NCBI RefSeq assembly: GCF_018771565.1 | Contig: NZ_CP076326.1 | Location: 1,240,001-1,304,000 of the forward strand | Direction: 5' to 3' | DNA length: 64,000 nucleotides | Origin: Thermoflexus hugenholtzii | GTDB taxonomy: Bacteria; Chloroflexota; Anaerolineae; Thermoflexales; Thermoflexaceae | Part shown: in pieces, positions 33,679 through 42,018 of the stretch | Layout of the letters: every line of letters begins with the position of its first letter | Numbering within the stretch: the stretch's first letter is position 1 | Made by a program: the position numbers and the translations under genes | Notes under the pieces: generated by a model | The model's input: only the letters and a program-made list of their open reading frames with translations | Database searches by the model: none | Told to the model about the DNA's origin: nothing

Positions 33679-35912
33679 AGGAAGTCACCCGGCTGGGAGC
33701 GGAGATCGCCGAGCGCATGCGGCTTCCCGCTTTCCTCCGATCCAAGGCGCTTCTGGCGTGCGCCATGCACGATATCGGGAAAGCGACCCGAAGCTTTCAG
33801 GACTATATGCAGGCCGTTCGCGCGGCTCAGGAAGCCGAAAGACGTGGAGCGCCCAATCGGGAACAGGAACGCTTGCGGCAGATCGCCCGTCAGAAGAAGG
33901 CCGCCGCCTACCCACATGCCCTGGCCTCCCTCCCCTTCGTGCTCGCGGCCGAAGGGAGGGGATTCACAAACCCGGAGGGAGGGTTCCGCAGGTATGAGGC
34001 CACCGCCGCCGTGCTCTCCCACCATTCCCCGCTGGGTCCGGAGCTCTATAAAGGCTATGAGACCTTCCCTGAATACGACTGGGACGCCCTCGCCGATCTC
34101 CTCCGCATGCTATGGGAGATCCTTCATCATCACGATGTGGAAGGGCTTCCCCCAATGAAGGGCTTCGAAAACGCCTCCAGGGTTCTCGCCAGCCAGTCGC
34201 CGGTCGCCCTTCTGGATCATCCCTTGCGCTTCGGGAACGAGACCCGCACGCTTCGGGGGATCCTGCAGCGCCTGCCCCCTGAGGATTTCGCCCGGGTGAA
34301 GACGGTCCTCCATCTCGCCGACTGGCTGGCTTCGGCGAAGAGCCCTCAACCCTTCATGCTGTTCCGAAGCGTCAAGGCATCCGCCGTAGAGCAATACCTT
34401 AAGAACAAAGGGCATACGCTCAACGAATTTCAGCGGGATGCCCGATCGGCGGCAAGTCGGGACACCTTCGTGCTCCGCGCTCCCACCGGCACGGGCAAGA
34501 CGGAAGCCCTATTGCTATGGGCCGGCGATGCGGAACGGATCCTCTATCTCCTGCCTACCCAGGCCACCACCAATGCGATGTGGCGACGCCTGCGCGAGAT
34601 CTACGGAGATGATCCGGTGGGCCTCTCCCATGGCCGGGCCAGCTATATGCTCCGTCGGGAATCGGAGGAGGATCCGCTGGACCTCCGGCTTTTCGGCTCG
34701 GTCTTCGCGAGGCCGGTGACCGTCGCCACGTTAGATCAATATCTCCTGGCGCATCTTCACGGGCGACATTGGGAGGAGCGGCGAAGCCTCGCCCGGGGTG
34801 CCACGTTGATCCTGGACGAGGTTCACGCTTACGAGCCCTATACCCTGGGACTGCTCCTCGAAGCCCTGGAGCAGGAACCCCCCGCTCGCCTGGCCCTGGC
34901 CAGCGCCACCCTTCCCGATTCCCTCCTCCGGCTCTTCCCTCGTCTGGATCGGGAGAAGCCGGTGGAGGCGGAGCCCGCCCTCTGGGAGCGGCGCCGCCAC
35001 CGCATCGAGCTTCGCGAGGGGAAGCTGATGGAGCTCGGGCTTGAAGCCGCCCTCGATCTGGCGCGAGAAGGGAAAACCGTTCTGATCGTGGCCAACACGG
35101 TGCGGGACGCCCAACACCTCTACCGACGGCTCCGGGAGGAGCACCGATGGCCCCACTGCTCTCTGCTTCATTCCCGATTCACCCTCCTGGATCGGACACG
35201 AAAAGAGGAGGAAGTCCGGCAGCCTGAGCCCGGCATGATCTTCATCGCCACCCAGGTGGTGGAAGTAAGCCTGGATATCTCCTACGACGCGTTGATCACG
35301 GAGATCGCGCCAGTAGATGCCCTGGTGCAACGGATGGGGCGGGTGAACCGGCAGGGGGGGAGCGGGCCTGCCCCGGTTGTCATCTACCGGGATTGGTCGG
35401 AGGGCGCGCGGCGCATCTACGGGCAGGACATCCTCCTATGGAGTCGGGAGCTTCTGGAGGAGCTCCCCGAGATCCCAAGGGATGCGGACCTGGCCCGGGC
35501 CACCCACCGGCTCTACGAGCGGGTGGTGGCCGCTCCGGAGTGGCAGAAGGAGCTTCAGGAGGGTCGGGCCGCTTTACAGGAGATCCGAAGGATCCTGGGA
35601 TGCTACACGATTGATCTTTCCGATGAAGAGATGCGCGCCCGGTTCACGGCACGCCGGGGGATGATCTCCATCGAGGTGTTGCCTGAGGCTTTCGTTTCTA
35701 CAGCATATGATCTGCGGGAACGGGGCGAAGCCTGGAGGCTCCCCGAGCTGCTGGTCCCGGTCCCCATCTACTGGCTTCGGGAATATCCGCATCACTTTTT
35801 CCCGCGGAGCGATCTGGGCTGCCTCCAGGCGAATCTCCCTTACAGTCCCGAAGAGGGCCTTCAGGAGCCGGAACCACAGACCGGAGCGCCGCCCGGAGTG
35901 CTCATCGGTTGA
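33630..35912 (+). CDS. cas3: Cas3 helicase-nuclease (HD plus DExH), type I module 2
   Basis: The second Cas3 has its HD site at H47-D48 (CAMHDIGKATRSF), Walker A PTGTGKTEAL (285-294), DEVH at 396-399, SATLPD and QRMGRVNRQGG. It has 760 residues. Start ATG at 33630 has GGGAGG 8 bases upstream; the longer frame back to 33363 only shadows cas5. Its C-terminus ends 121 bases before the convergent toxin gene. Confidence 0.9.
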   Translation: MAELLAKPDVPLLAHLEEVTRLGAEIAERMRLPAFLRSKALLACAMHDIGKATRSFQDYMQAVRAAQEAERRGAPNREQERLRQIARQKKAAAYPHALASLPFVLAAEGRGFTNPEGGFRRYEATAAVLSHHSPLGPELYKGYETFPEYDWDALADLLRMLWEILHHHDVEGLPPMKGFENASRVLASQSPVALLDHPLRFGNETRTLRGILQRLPPEDFARVKTVLHLADWLASAKSPQPFMLFRSVKASAVEQYLKNKGHTLNEFQRDARSAASRDTFVLRAPTGTGKTEALLLWAGDAERILYLLPTQATTNAMWRRLREIYGDDPVGLSHGRASYMLRRESEEDPLDLRLFGSVFARPVTVATLDQYLLAHLHGRHWEERRSLARGATLILDEVHAYEPYTLGLLLEALEQEPPARLALASATLPDSLLRLFPRLDREKPVEAEPALWERRRHRIELREGKLMELGLEAALDLAREGKTVLIVANTVRDAQHLYRRLREEHRWPHCSLLHSRFTLLDRTRKEEEVRQPEPGMIFIATQVVEVSLDISYDALITEIAPVDALVQRMGRVNRQGGSGPAPVVIYRDWSEGARRIYGQDILLWSRELLEELPEIPRDADLARATHRLYERVVAAPEWQKELQEGRAALQEIRRILGCYTIDLSDEEMRARFTARRGMISIEVLPEAFVSTAYDLRERGEAWRLPELLVPVPIYWLREYPHHFFPRSDLGCLQANLPYSPEEGLQEPEPQTGAPPGVLIG

Positions 35913-36033
35913 GAGGACTTTGGCTTGTGGTGCCTCGCCGCCGATGGGAACGAAATGGAAAAGGGGACACGGAAGGAAGCGGTGTAAGACGTTAAAACGA
36001 TACGGACGCCCTGGATGGCTTCCTGTCGCTCCA

Positions 36034-36486
36034 TCACGCTTCACCTGCCAGCCGGAGAACTTCTTTCTCCAAATCTGGGTGCATGTAAAAATTGCTCCGC
36101 TTCATGGCTTCAAGCACGGGCTTTACTTCGCTCAAAACCCCCTGCTGCTTTGCGCGAACCAGCAAGCCAGCCGTGCCGATCATCCTGAGCCCCAGAGACT
36201 TTGCCCAACGGCGTGCTTTTCGATCATCCAGGATGAGCAGGCAATCCTGCTCGCTGGCCAGAGCAATGGCTTCCGCTTCCCCTTCATCCACGATAGTGGA
36301 CAGCACCCGGATCAGCGCGGTGTTCCTGGGTGCGACCACGGTCAACCAATCGAGAGCTTTGCCGAATTCTTCCCGAACTCCAGGCGGAATCATAACGGGT
36401 TCGAAAAGTTCGCGAAGGATATCCAGTTGACCGATACGGTCCAGTATGATGAGACATGTGCTATCCGTCACGGCCGGCTCTTTCAC
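36034..36486 (-). CDS. DUF3368 PIN-like toxin
   Basis: A VapC-like PIN protein of the DUF3368 family: VTDSTCLIILDRIGQLDIL at the N-terminus, STIVDEGEAEAIALA and LLILDDRKARRWAKSLGL supply the acidic residues. It starts with GTG and overlaps the UPF0175 gene by 26 bases, the standard antitoxin-toxin arrangement. Likely an RNase toxin. It lies convergent with cas3 of module 2. Confidence 0.85.
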   Translation of the reverse strand: MKEPAVTDSTCLIILDRIGQLDILRELFEPVMIPPGVREEFGKALDWLTVVAPRNTALIRVLSTIVDEGEAEAIALASEQDCLLILDDRKARRWAKSLGLRMIGTAGLLVRAKQQGVLSEVKPVLEAMKRSNFYMHPDLEKEVLRLAGEA

Positions 36487-36700
36487 TCTGGACCTCCTCC
36501 CTCAACTCCTCCAGAGAGTAGGCGACCACCGGAACGCCGTAGCGCCCCAGCAACTCCATAAAGGTCTGCTTCGAGTGGCCAGCCATTTTGGCTGCCTGTC
36601 CCAGGGTCACTTTGCCGACTTCATAAAGCTTTATGGCGAGCAGCAGTCGGGCTTCATCCTCGGACACCTCAAGGGGCAGCTCAACCTGCAGGACGCTCAT
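36461..36700 (-). CDS. UPF0175 antitoxin
   Basis: A small protein of the UPF0175 family: ELPLEVSEDEARLLLAIKLY and LGQAAKMAGHSKQTFMELLG (helix-turn-helix). It partners the DUF3368 toxin. ATG at 36700 has GGAGGTG 7 bases upstream; the TTG two codons earlier is less likely. It represses its own operon in related systems. Confidence 0.88.
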   Translation of the reverse strand: MSVLQVELPLEVSEDEARLLLAIKLYEVGKVTLGQAAKMAGHSKQTFMELLGRYGVPVVAYSLEELREEVQSERAGRDG

Positions 36701-36702
36701 CT

Positions 36703-36852
36703 TCAATCACCTCCCAGCAGTTCAAAGGCTTTCGGCACAAGACCCGCCGCTTTTTCCAGAGCCTGCGGCGGGGTGTCGACGATTTCAATGCAATTTTTGA
36801 AGGGTTCCTGTTCTGCGAATGCCCTCAACACCTCTTCCTCATTTGCCAGCAC
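36703..36852 (-). pseudogene. 49-aa ORF or gene remnant just upstream of the UPF0175 antitoxin
   Basis: From GTG at 36852 a frame of 49 codons reads VLANEEEVLRAFAEQEPFKN and ends KAFELLGGD-stop, 2 bases before the antitoxin ATG. Its composition looks coding and its tail supplies the antitoxin's ribosome binding site, but a TGA at 36859-36861 closes it upstream and no family is recognised. It may be the 3' end of a gene lost when the adjacent insertion sequence arrived. Confidence 0.35.
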
Positions 36853-36946
36853 AGTGGGTCAGTAGTCGAAGAACTCATCTCAAAACTCCAGTGTTCGATT
36901 TTAGTATACTCTGTCTCTGGACAACCTGCCTGGGAGGGGAGGGCCG

Positions 36947-37171
36947 ATGGGGTTTCAGGAGCGGACCGATGAGCAGTGGGCCTTCCTTGCGCCCTTGCGG
37001 CCGCCCAGGGCCAAAATCGGAAGACCTCGGGTGGATGACCGCAAGGTCCTCCACGGGATCCTGGATGGGCGGGTCACCGGCTGCCGGTGGCGCGATACGC
37101 CCCGCCCATATGGCGCCGATCCGACGGCTTGGCGGCGGTTTCAGGAACTCCAGATGAGTTCAAGCTACTAA
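36947..37171 (+). pseudogene. IS5-type transposase, N-terminal remnant
   Basis: RTDEQWAFLAPLRPPRAKIG, then RPRVDDRKVLHGILDG and GCRWRDTPRPYGADPTAWRRF, are the N-terminal (DUF4096) part of IS5-family transposases. The frame stops after 74 residues and no DDE catalytic part is recognised downstream. The copy is dead and sits between the toxin-antitoxin pair and cas4. Confidence 0.8.
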
Positions 37172-37612
37172 GGAAGAAACCCTCCTTCAATGGCGCAAGG
37201 GCCGCGGCGAAAGCCATCCCTACGAGCACGGGAACCTCTGCCGGGGGCCGCGGGCTTGCCCCATCCGGGCCAGGAGAGGATGGAACACAGTCCCCCATAA
37301 GATGATAGACAGGCTGCCTGTCTCTCCCTCTCCTTCGAACAATCCGGGGCGCTGCCTCGTATTGAAGGACGGCTCTCTCATCCTCCCTGACCGCGCATGA
37401 CAGGATAACGCGGTCCTGAGGATGCGACCTCCGGTCTTTCCCGGATCCCCGTCATGGCTTCGCCGGATCCGACCCCCGGGGCGATCCCCGAGCGGGTTCG
37501 GGGGAAAACCGGATGCGCGTTGCGCGCACGGAGGTTACGCTGGAAAAGGGCGTTCCGCATCATCCGCGCGGCAAGCGCGCAGCGCTCCCAGTGGGAGGCA
37601 GGGGAGGAGCCC
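37172..37612. other. 441-base non-coding stretch upstream of cas4
   Basis: No supported gene. A short near-perfect palindrome AGACAGGC/GCCTGTCT lies around 37307-37323. Frames open across the second half merely extend the cas4 frame upstream without conserved residues. The stretch is the expected place for a cas4 promoter, but none is clear, and no CRISPR-type repeats are seen. Confidence 0.5.
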
Positions 37613-38179
37613 ATGGACCCGGAGCGCGAAGAGGAGCTGTGGGATTTCCTCCGCCAGGCCATGCGCCTGAGCGAGGACGATTTCGAGCGCCTGAAGGTCG
37701 GCGGCCTCAAGATGAACTACCTGCGGGTCTGCCCGCGCAAGCTCTGGCTCTTCGCCCACCAGGTCCGCCTGGAGGCCGACGCCGAGGCCGTGGCCCTGGG
37801 CCGCCTCACCCACGAGCGCGCCTACCGTGACCGGCCCCGCCGGAGCCTGATCCTGGAGAACCTCATCGCCATCGACGTCCTGGAAGGCGAAGGGACCATC
37901 CTGGAGGTCAAGCACGCCCCCACCTTCATCGAGGCCGCTCGCCTGCAGCTGCGCTACTATCTCTACTTCTTGGCCCGGCGGGGGGTCCACCTCCGCGGGG
38001 AGCTGCGCTTCCCCCGCCAGCGCCGGCGGGAGACGGTGATCCTGGACGCGGCGGCGGTGGCCGAGGTGGAGGCCGCCCTGGAGGAGATCGCCCGCATCGA
38101 GGCCCTCCCCACCCCGCCGGCCGCCCCCTGGACGCCCGCCTGCCGCCGCTGCGCCTACGCGCCCCTGTGCTGGGGATGA
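37613..38179 (+). CDS. cas4: Cas4 exonuclease (adaptation)
   Basis: Cas4 trims prespacers and selects the PAM end before integration. The RecB-like nuclease motif is seen in IAIDVLEGEGTILEVKHA. The iron-sulfur cluster cysteines are one in LRVCPRKLW and three in the C-terminal CRRCAYAPLC. ATG at 37613 with GGGGAGGAG upstream gives 188 residues, the family's usual size. It is separated from cas1-cas2 by two unrelated genes. Confidence 0.88.
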   Translation: MDPEREEELWDFLRQAMRLSEDDFERLKVGGLKMNYLRVCPRKLWLFAHQVRLEADAEAVALGRLTHERAYRDRPRRSLILENLIAIDVLEGEGTILEVKHAPTFIEAARLQLRYYLYFLARRGVHLRGELRFPRQRRRETVILDAAAVAEVEAALEEIARIEALPTPPAAPWTPACRRCAYAPLCWG

Positions 38180-38304
38180 GCGGCAAAATCTCCGACGAAG
38201 AGGACCGATCGTTGCACAAACCCAGCATCAGGCGAAAATGAAGCAAGACCTAAGAACCAATCTCGCCCGCCCGGCTTCGAACCCAGAAACGGGAGGGATC
38301 GCGG

Positions 38305-38520
38305 ATGATCCGAGATCGCCGGACCTGGGAAGCCTTTGAGGCGGAATGGCAGCGCCGGAACCCACCGGACCTCGAGGTTCATTTTCGTATCTTCGATCGT
38401 ATGCTGGAGCTCGCCCGCGCGCTCCATGCCTGGCCGCCCGCGGATCCGTTAGAGGGATTAGAGGTCGATCTCCAGCTCGCCCGAGCGATCAACGCCGATG
38501 TCCGCCTCCCTGCTGAATAA
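38305..38520 (+). CDS. Small protein (71 aa) paired with a nucleotidyltransferase
   Basis: A short acidic helical protein (RTWEAFEAEWQRRNPPDLEV; DLQLARAINADVRLPAE). Its last 23 bases overlap the start of the nucleotidyltransferase gene, so the two are made together. Pairs of this form occur in Thermoflexus-like genomes and look like toxin-antitoxin units, but no function is established here. Confidence 0.6.
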   Translation: MIRDRRTWEAFEAEWQRRNPPDLEVHFRIFDRMLELARALHAWPPADPLEGLEVDLQLARAINADVRLPAE

Positions 38521-39070
38521 ACTGGCGCATGCGTTGGACCGAGAGGGCCTGCCCTATATGATCATTGGCGGGCAGGCCGTGCTGCTTTATGGGGAGCCGC
38601 GGCTGACGAGGGACGTCGACCTCACGGTGGCCGCTACGCCGGAGGAGTTCGATCGGGTGTGGCGCGTGGTTCAAGAAGCGCAGCTGCAACCCTTGATCGA
38701 AGACCCCCGATCCTTCGTCCGGCAAACCTGGGTGCTCCCCACCCTGGATGCGGAAAGTGGCCTGCGGGTGGACTTCATTTTCTCCTGGACCCCCTACGAA
38801 CGAGAGGCCATCGCCCGGGCCCGGGCGGTCCCGGTTCTCGGATATCCGGTTCGATTCGCAGCCCCGGAGGACGTGATCGTTCACAAGGCCCTGGCCGGCC
38901 GCCCCCGGGATTGGGAGGATGTGCGAAGCATCCTGCGCAAGCAATCCGTGGACCCTGAGGAGATCCGCCGCTGGCTGCGCGCCTTCTCCGAAAGCCTGGG
39001 GCGCGATCTCCTGAGCCCCTTTGAGACGATCTGGGCTGAGGAAACCGGCCGAAGGGCGACGGATCGCTGA
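38498..39070 (+). CDS. Nucleotidyltransferase (AbiEii/DUF6036-like)
   Basis: The polymerase-beta-like core is clear: MIIGGQAVLLYGEPRLTRDV followed by DLTV, and a later acidic residue in LRVDFIFSW. APEDVIVHKALAGRPRDWED is typical of the AbiEii/DUF6036 group, members of which act as toxins or antitoxins by transferring nucleotides. It is 190 residues and is inserted between cas4 and cas1. Confidence 0.75.
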   Translation: MSASLLNKLAHALDREGLPYMIIGGQAVLLYGEPRLTRDVDLTVAATPEEFDRVWRVVQEAQLQPLIEDPRSFVRQTWVLPTLDAESGLRVDFIFSWTPYEREAIARARAVPVLGYPVRFAAPEDVIVHKALAGRPRDWEDVRSILRKQSVDPEEIRRWLRAFSESLGRDLLSPFETIWAEETGRRATDR

Positions 39071-39103
39071 AAGCCTCACCTCGAGAAGCAGATTTCGGGA
39101 ACG

Positions 39104-40099
39104 ATGGGACGCGCGTATTATCTGTTCCGCAGCGGGCGCCTGCGACGGCGCCAGAACACCCTCTATCTGGAATGGGAGGCCGACGGCCACGCCCAGCGCC
39201 AGGCCATCCCCGTGGAGGACGTGGAGGCTCTCTTCGCCATGGGGGAGCTGGACCTCAACACCCGCCTCCTGAGCTTCCTGGGCCGCCACGGGGTCAGCCT
39301 GCACGTGTTCAACTATTACGGGTTCTACGTGGGCTCGTTCTATCCGCGGGAGACCCGGGCCGCCGGACAGGTGGTGGTGGCCCAGGCCCTCCATTCCGCG
39401 GATCCCTCCCGCCGGCTCGCCCTGGCCCGCGGCTTCGTGGAGGGCGCCCTCTTCCACATGCGCCGCAACCTGCTCTACTACCGGCGCCAGGGCCTGCCGG
39501 TGGAGGACCCCCTGACCGCCATCGAGCACGCTTTGAGGGAGATCGAAAGCTGCCCGGACGTGCCGGCGCTGATGGGCCTGGAGGGACGAGCCCGGGATGC
39601 TTACTACGGGGCCTTCCCGGCCATCCTGGACCTGGAGGGATTCCGCCGCAGCCGGCGGCCGCCGGAGAACCCGATCAACGCCCTGCTCTCCTTCGGCAAC
39701 GGCCTCCTCTACGCGGCCACCCTGTCCGAGCTCTACCACACCCCCCTCCACCCGGCCATCAGCTTCCTCCATGAGCCCTCCACCGGGCGCTTCTCCCTGG
39801 CCCTCGACCTGGCCGAGATCTTCAAGCCGCTCGTGGTGGATCGCATGGCCTTCACGCTGATGAACCGCGGCGCTTTGAGCGAGGAAGATTTCCTCGAGGA
39901 AGTCGGCTTCTGTTACCTGAAGGAAGAGGGGCGGAAGAAAGTGGTGGCGGAGTTCGAGGAGCGGATGCGGGAGACCGTGCAGCACCCCCGCCTGAAGCGC
40001 CCGGTGAGCTACCGAACCCTCATCCGCCTGGAGGCCTACAAACTGGTCCGACATCTGCTGGGGATGGAACCCTACGAGCCACTGAAAGCGTGGTGGTGA
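39104..40099 (+). CDS. cas1: CRISPR integrase Cas1 (type I-B-like)
   Basis: Cas1 integrates new spacers with Cas2. The N-terminal beta domain (YYLFRSGRLRRRQNTLYLEW) leads to the helical catalytic domain with the conserved glutamate in GLEGRARDAYYG, histidine in LHPAISFLHEP and aspartate in DLAEIFKPLVVDRM. At 331 residues it is the I-B/I-A length. It starts 33 bases after the nucleotidyltransferase and ends 4 bases before cas2. Confidence 0.93.
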   Translation: MGRAYYLFRSGRLRRRQNTLYLEWEADGHAQRQAIPVEDVEALFAMGELDLNTRLLSFLGRHGVSLHVFNYYGFYVGSFYPRETRAAGQVVVAQALHSADPSRRLALARGFVEGALFHMRRNLLYYRRQGLPVEDPLTAIEHALREIESCPDVPALMGLEGRARDAYYGAFPAILDLEGFRRSRRPPENPINALLSFGNGLLYAATLSELYHTPLHPAISFLHEPSTGRFSLALDLAEIFKPLVVDRMAFTLMNRGALSEEDFLEEVGFCYLKEEGRKKVVAEFEERMRETVQHPRLKRPVSYRTLIRLEAYKLVRHLLGMEPYEPLKAWW

Positions 40100-40103
40100 G
40101 GCA

Positions 40104-40367
40104 ATGTATGTGATCATCGTCTACGATGTGGAAGTGGAACGCGTCGCCCGGGTCTGCCAGTATCTGCGCCGCCACCTCCACTGGGTGCAGAACTCCGCCT
40201 TCGAGGGGGAGATCACCCCCGCCCGTTTGGAGCGGGTGAAGGCGGAGCTCCGGGATCTGATTGACGAGAAAAAGGACACGGTGTATCTCTACATCCTGCA
40301 GGATCCCCACGCCCTGCGCCGCGAAGTGCTGGGCCGGGAGAAAGGCTCCACCTCCACGATTGTGTGA
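40104..40367 (+). CDS. cas2: CRISPR adaptation protein Cas2
   Basis: An 87-residue ferredoxin-fold protein beginning MYVIIVYDVEVERVARVCQY and ending TSTIV, the standard Cas2. GEITPARLERVKAEL is the second helix. It completes the only adaptation module in the window. Confidence 0.93.
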   Translation: MYVIIVYDVEVERVARVCQYLRRHLHWVQNSAFEGEITPARLERVKAELRDLIDEKKDTVYLYILQDPHALRREVLGREKGSTSTIV

Positions 40368-40375
40368 GGAGCACG

Positions 40376-41995
40376 ATGAGTCGGGAGATCGACAGCCCGA
40401 AGAGACAGGGGCCCGGGGACTCCCCTTACTGGATCCTGGGGGCGCTGGCCTTCGGGGTCTTCATCGCCGCGGACGACCTCACGGTGGTCAGCACGATGCT
40501 CCCCCGCATGATCGTGGACTTCGAGATCCCCATCCCCTCCGGCCTCCGGGATGCCGCCTGGATCGTCTCCGCTTACCTCATCGCCTATGTCACCGCGATG
40601 CCGCTGATGGGCCGGCTCTCGGATCGCTACGGGCGCCTCCCCCTTTACGTCCTCAGCCTGTCCCTTTTCCTCGCCGGCTCGCTCCTTGTGCTCTCCGCCC
40701 GCGCGCTCCCCACCCTCATCGCCGCCCGCGCCCTCCAGGCCTTCGGGGGCGGGGCAGTGGTCCCCATCGCCATGGCCGCCGTCGGGGATCGCTTCCCGGA
40801 GGGGCGCCGCGGCTTCGCCATCGGTCTGCTCGCCGCCATCGACACTCTGGGCTGGATCTGGGGGCCCCTCTATGGGGCGCTCCTCATCCGCTACGGGCCG
40901 GAGGCAGGAGCCTGGCTCCACCACACCCTGGGGCTGCCCGCCGCCATGGCCGGCTGGAGCTGGCAATGGCAGTTCGCCCTGAACATCCCCCTCACCCTTC
41001 TGGCGCTGGCCGCCGCCGTGATCGGCCGCCGGGCCTTCGGGAGCGCCCCCCGCGCCCTCGCGGTGGACATCCCGGGCGTCGCCCTCTTCTCCGCCGCCCT
41101 CGTCGCCCTCCATATCGGCCTCGACCGGATGGGCGGCTCCCTGGACCTCCCGGATTTCGCAAACCGGGCGCCGGCGGCCCCGGAGCAGGCGTGGCCGTGG
41201 CTTTCGCTCAGCGCCCTTGCCCTTCTGCTCTTGCTGTCCTACGAGCGCCGCGCCCGCGCCCCCTTCCTCCCTCTGGAGCTCTTCCGACGCCGGAACCTCG
41301 TGGGGGCCGGTCTGGCGAACCTGATCCTGGGGATCGGCCTGATCACCCCGATGGTTCAGGTCCCCCTCTTCATCAACACCCTGCGCGGCGAGGGCGCCAC
41401 CCCGGCGGAATGGCTCGGCCGCGCGGCCCTGCGCAGCGGGCAGGTCCTGAGCGGGCTCACCGGAGGGATGGCGCTGGGCGCTCTCATCGGGGGCTGGGCG
41501 AGCCGCTGGGGATACCGCCGTCCGGCTCTGATCGGGATCCTGGCCGCCGCCCTGGCCCTCGGGCTGGCCGCGCGCTGGGAGGCCGAGGAGCCTTTCGGGC
41601 GGATGTTCCGGCACATGGCCCTGGCCGGGCTGGGCCTGGGGGCCGCCGCCTCGGCGTTGAGCGCCGCCGCCCTCGACGCTGCGCCCCCTACCGCTCGCGG
41701 CCTGGTCTCCGGCCTCCTGCTCATCCTCCGCCTGATCGGCATGAGCGTGGGGATGGCCGGCCTCACCGCATGGGGGACTTCCCGCTTCGAGCAGATGGTG
41801 ACCGCCTACACGCTGGCGGAGCTCCCCGACGCCCTGCCGGCCATCACCCTGGCCATCCTGCGGGAGATCTTCGGGCTCGCCGCCCTGACCATGGGGCTGG
41901 CCCTCCCGGCCGCCGCCGCCCTCCACCCGCTCCGGCAAGGCGCTCCCGCCGGATCCAGCGCTCCGGAGAGCCCTTCGCGCATAGAAAAAGATTAA
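40376..41995 (+). CDS. MFS multidrug-type transporter (DHA2-like)
   Basis: An integral membrane protein of about 539 residues with 12-14 hydrophobic segments. The MFS signature GRLSDRYGRLPLYVL lies between helices 2 and 3, and the drug:H+ antiporter-type motif GGGAVVPIAMAAVGDRFPEG follows. The long insertion with ALDAAPPTARGLVSGLL near the C-terminus fits the 14-helix DHA2 group. Substrate unknown. ATG at 40376 (GGAG 5 bases before) is preferred to the GTG overlapping the cas2 stop. Confidence 0.85.
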   Translation: MSREIDSPKRQGPGDSPYWILGALAFGVFIAADDLTVVSTMLPRMIVDFEIPIPSGLRDAAWIVSAYLIAYVTAMPLMGRLSDRYGRLPLYVLSLSLFLAGSLLVLSARALPTLIAARALQAFGGGAVVPIAMAAVGDRFPEGRRGFAIGLLAAIDTLGWIWGPLYGALLIRYGPEAGAWLHHTLGLPAAMAGWSWQWQFALNIPLTLLALAAAVIGRRAFGSAPRALAVDIPGVALFSAALVALHIGLDRMGGSLDLPDFANRAPAAPEQAWPWLSLSALALLLLLSYERRARAPFLPLELFRRRNLVGAGLANLILGIGLITPMVQVPLFINTLRGEGATPAEWLGRAALRSGQVLSGLTGGMALGALIGGWASRWGYRRPALIGILAAALALGLAARWEAEEPFGRMFRHMALAGLGLGAAASALSAAALDAAPPTARGLVSGLLLILRLIGMSVGMAGLTAWGTSRFEQMVTAYTLAELPDALPAITLAILREIFGLAALTMGLALPAAAALHPLRQGAPAGSSAPESPSRIEKD

Positions 41996-42018
41996 GCCCT
42001 TAAAGAAAGGAGGTTTCC

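Noticed and set aside
36901-36910. TATACT as a promoter for the toxin-antitoxin operon
   Set aside because: The hexamer is palindromic (AGTATACT) and present on both strands, but no -35 at suitable distance was found on either.
37307-37323. AGACAGGC palindrome as a cas4 regulatory site
   Set aside because: Single short palindrome 290 bases from the gene, no repeat elsewhere near cas genes; too weak to call.
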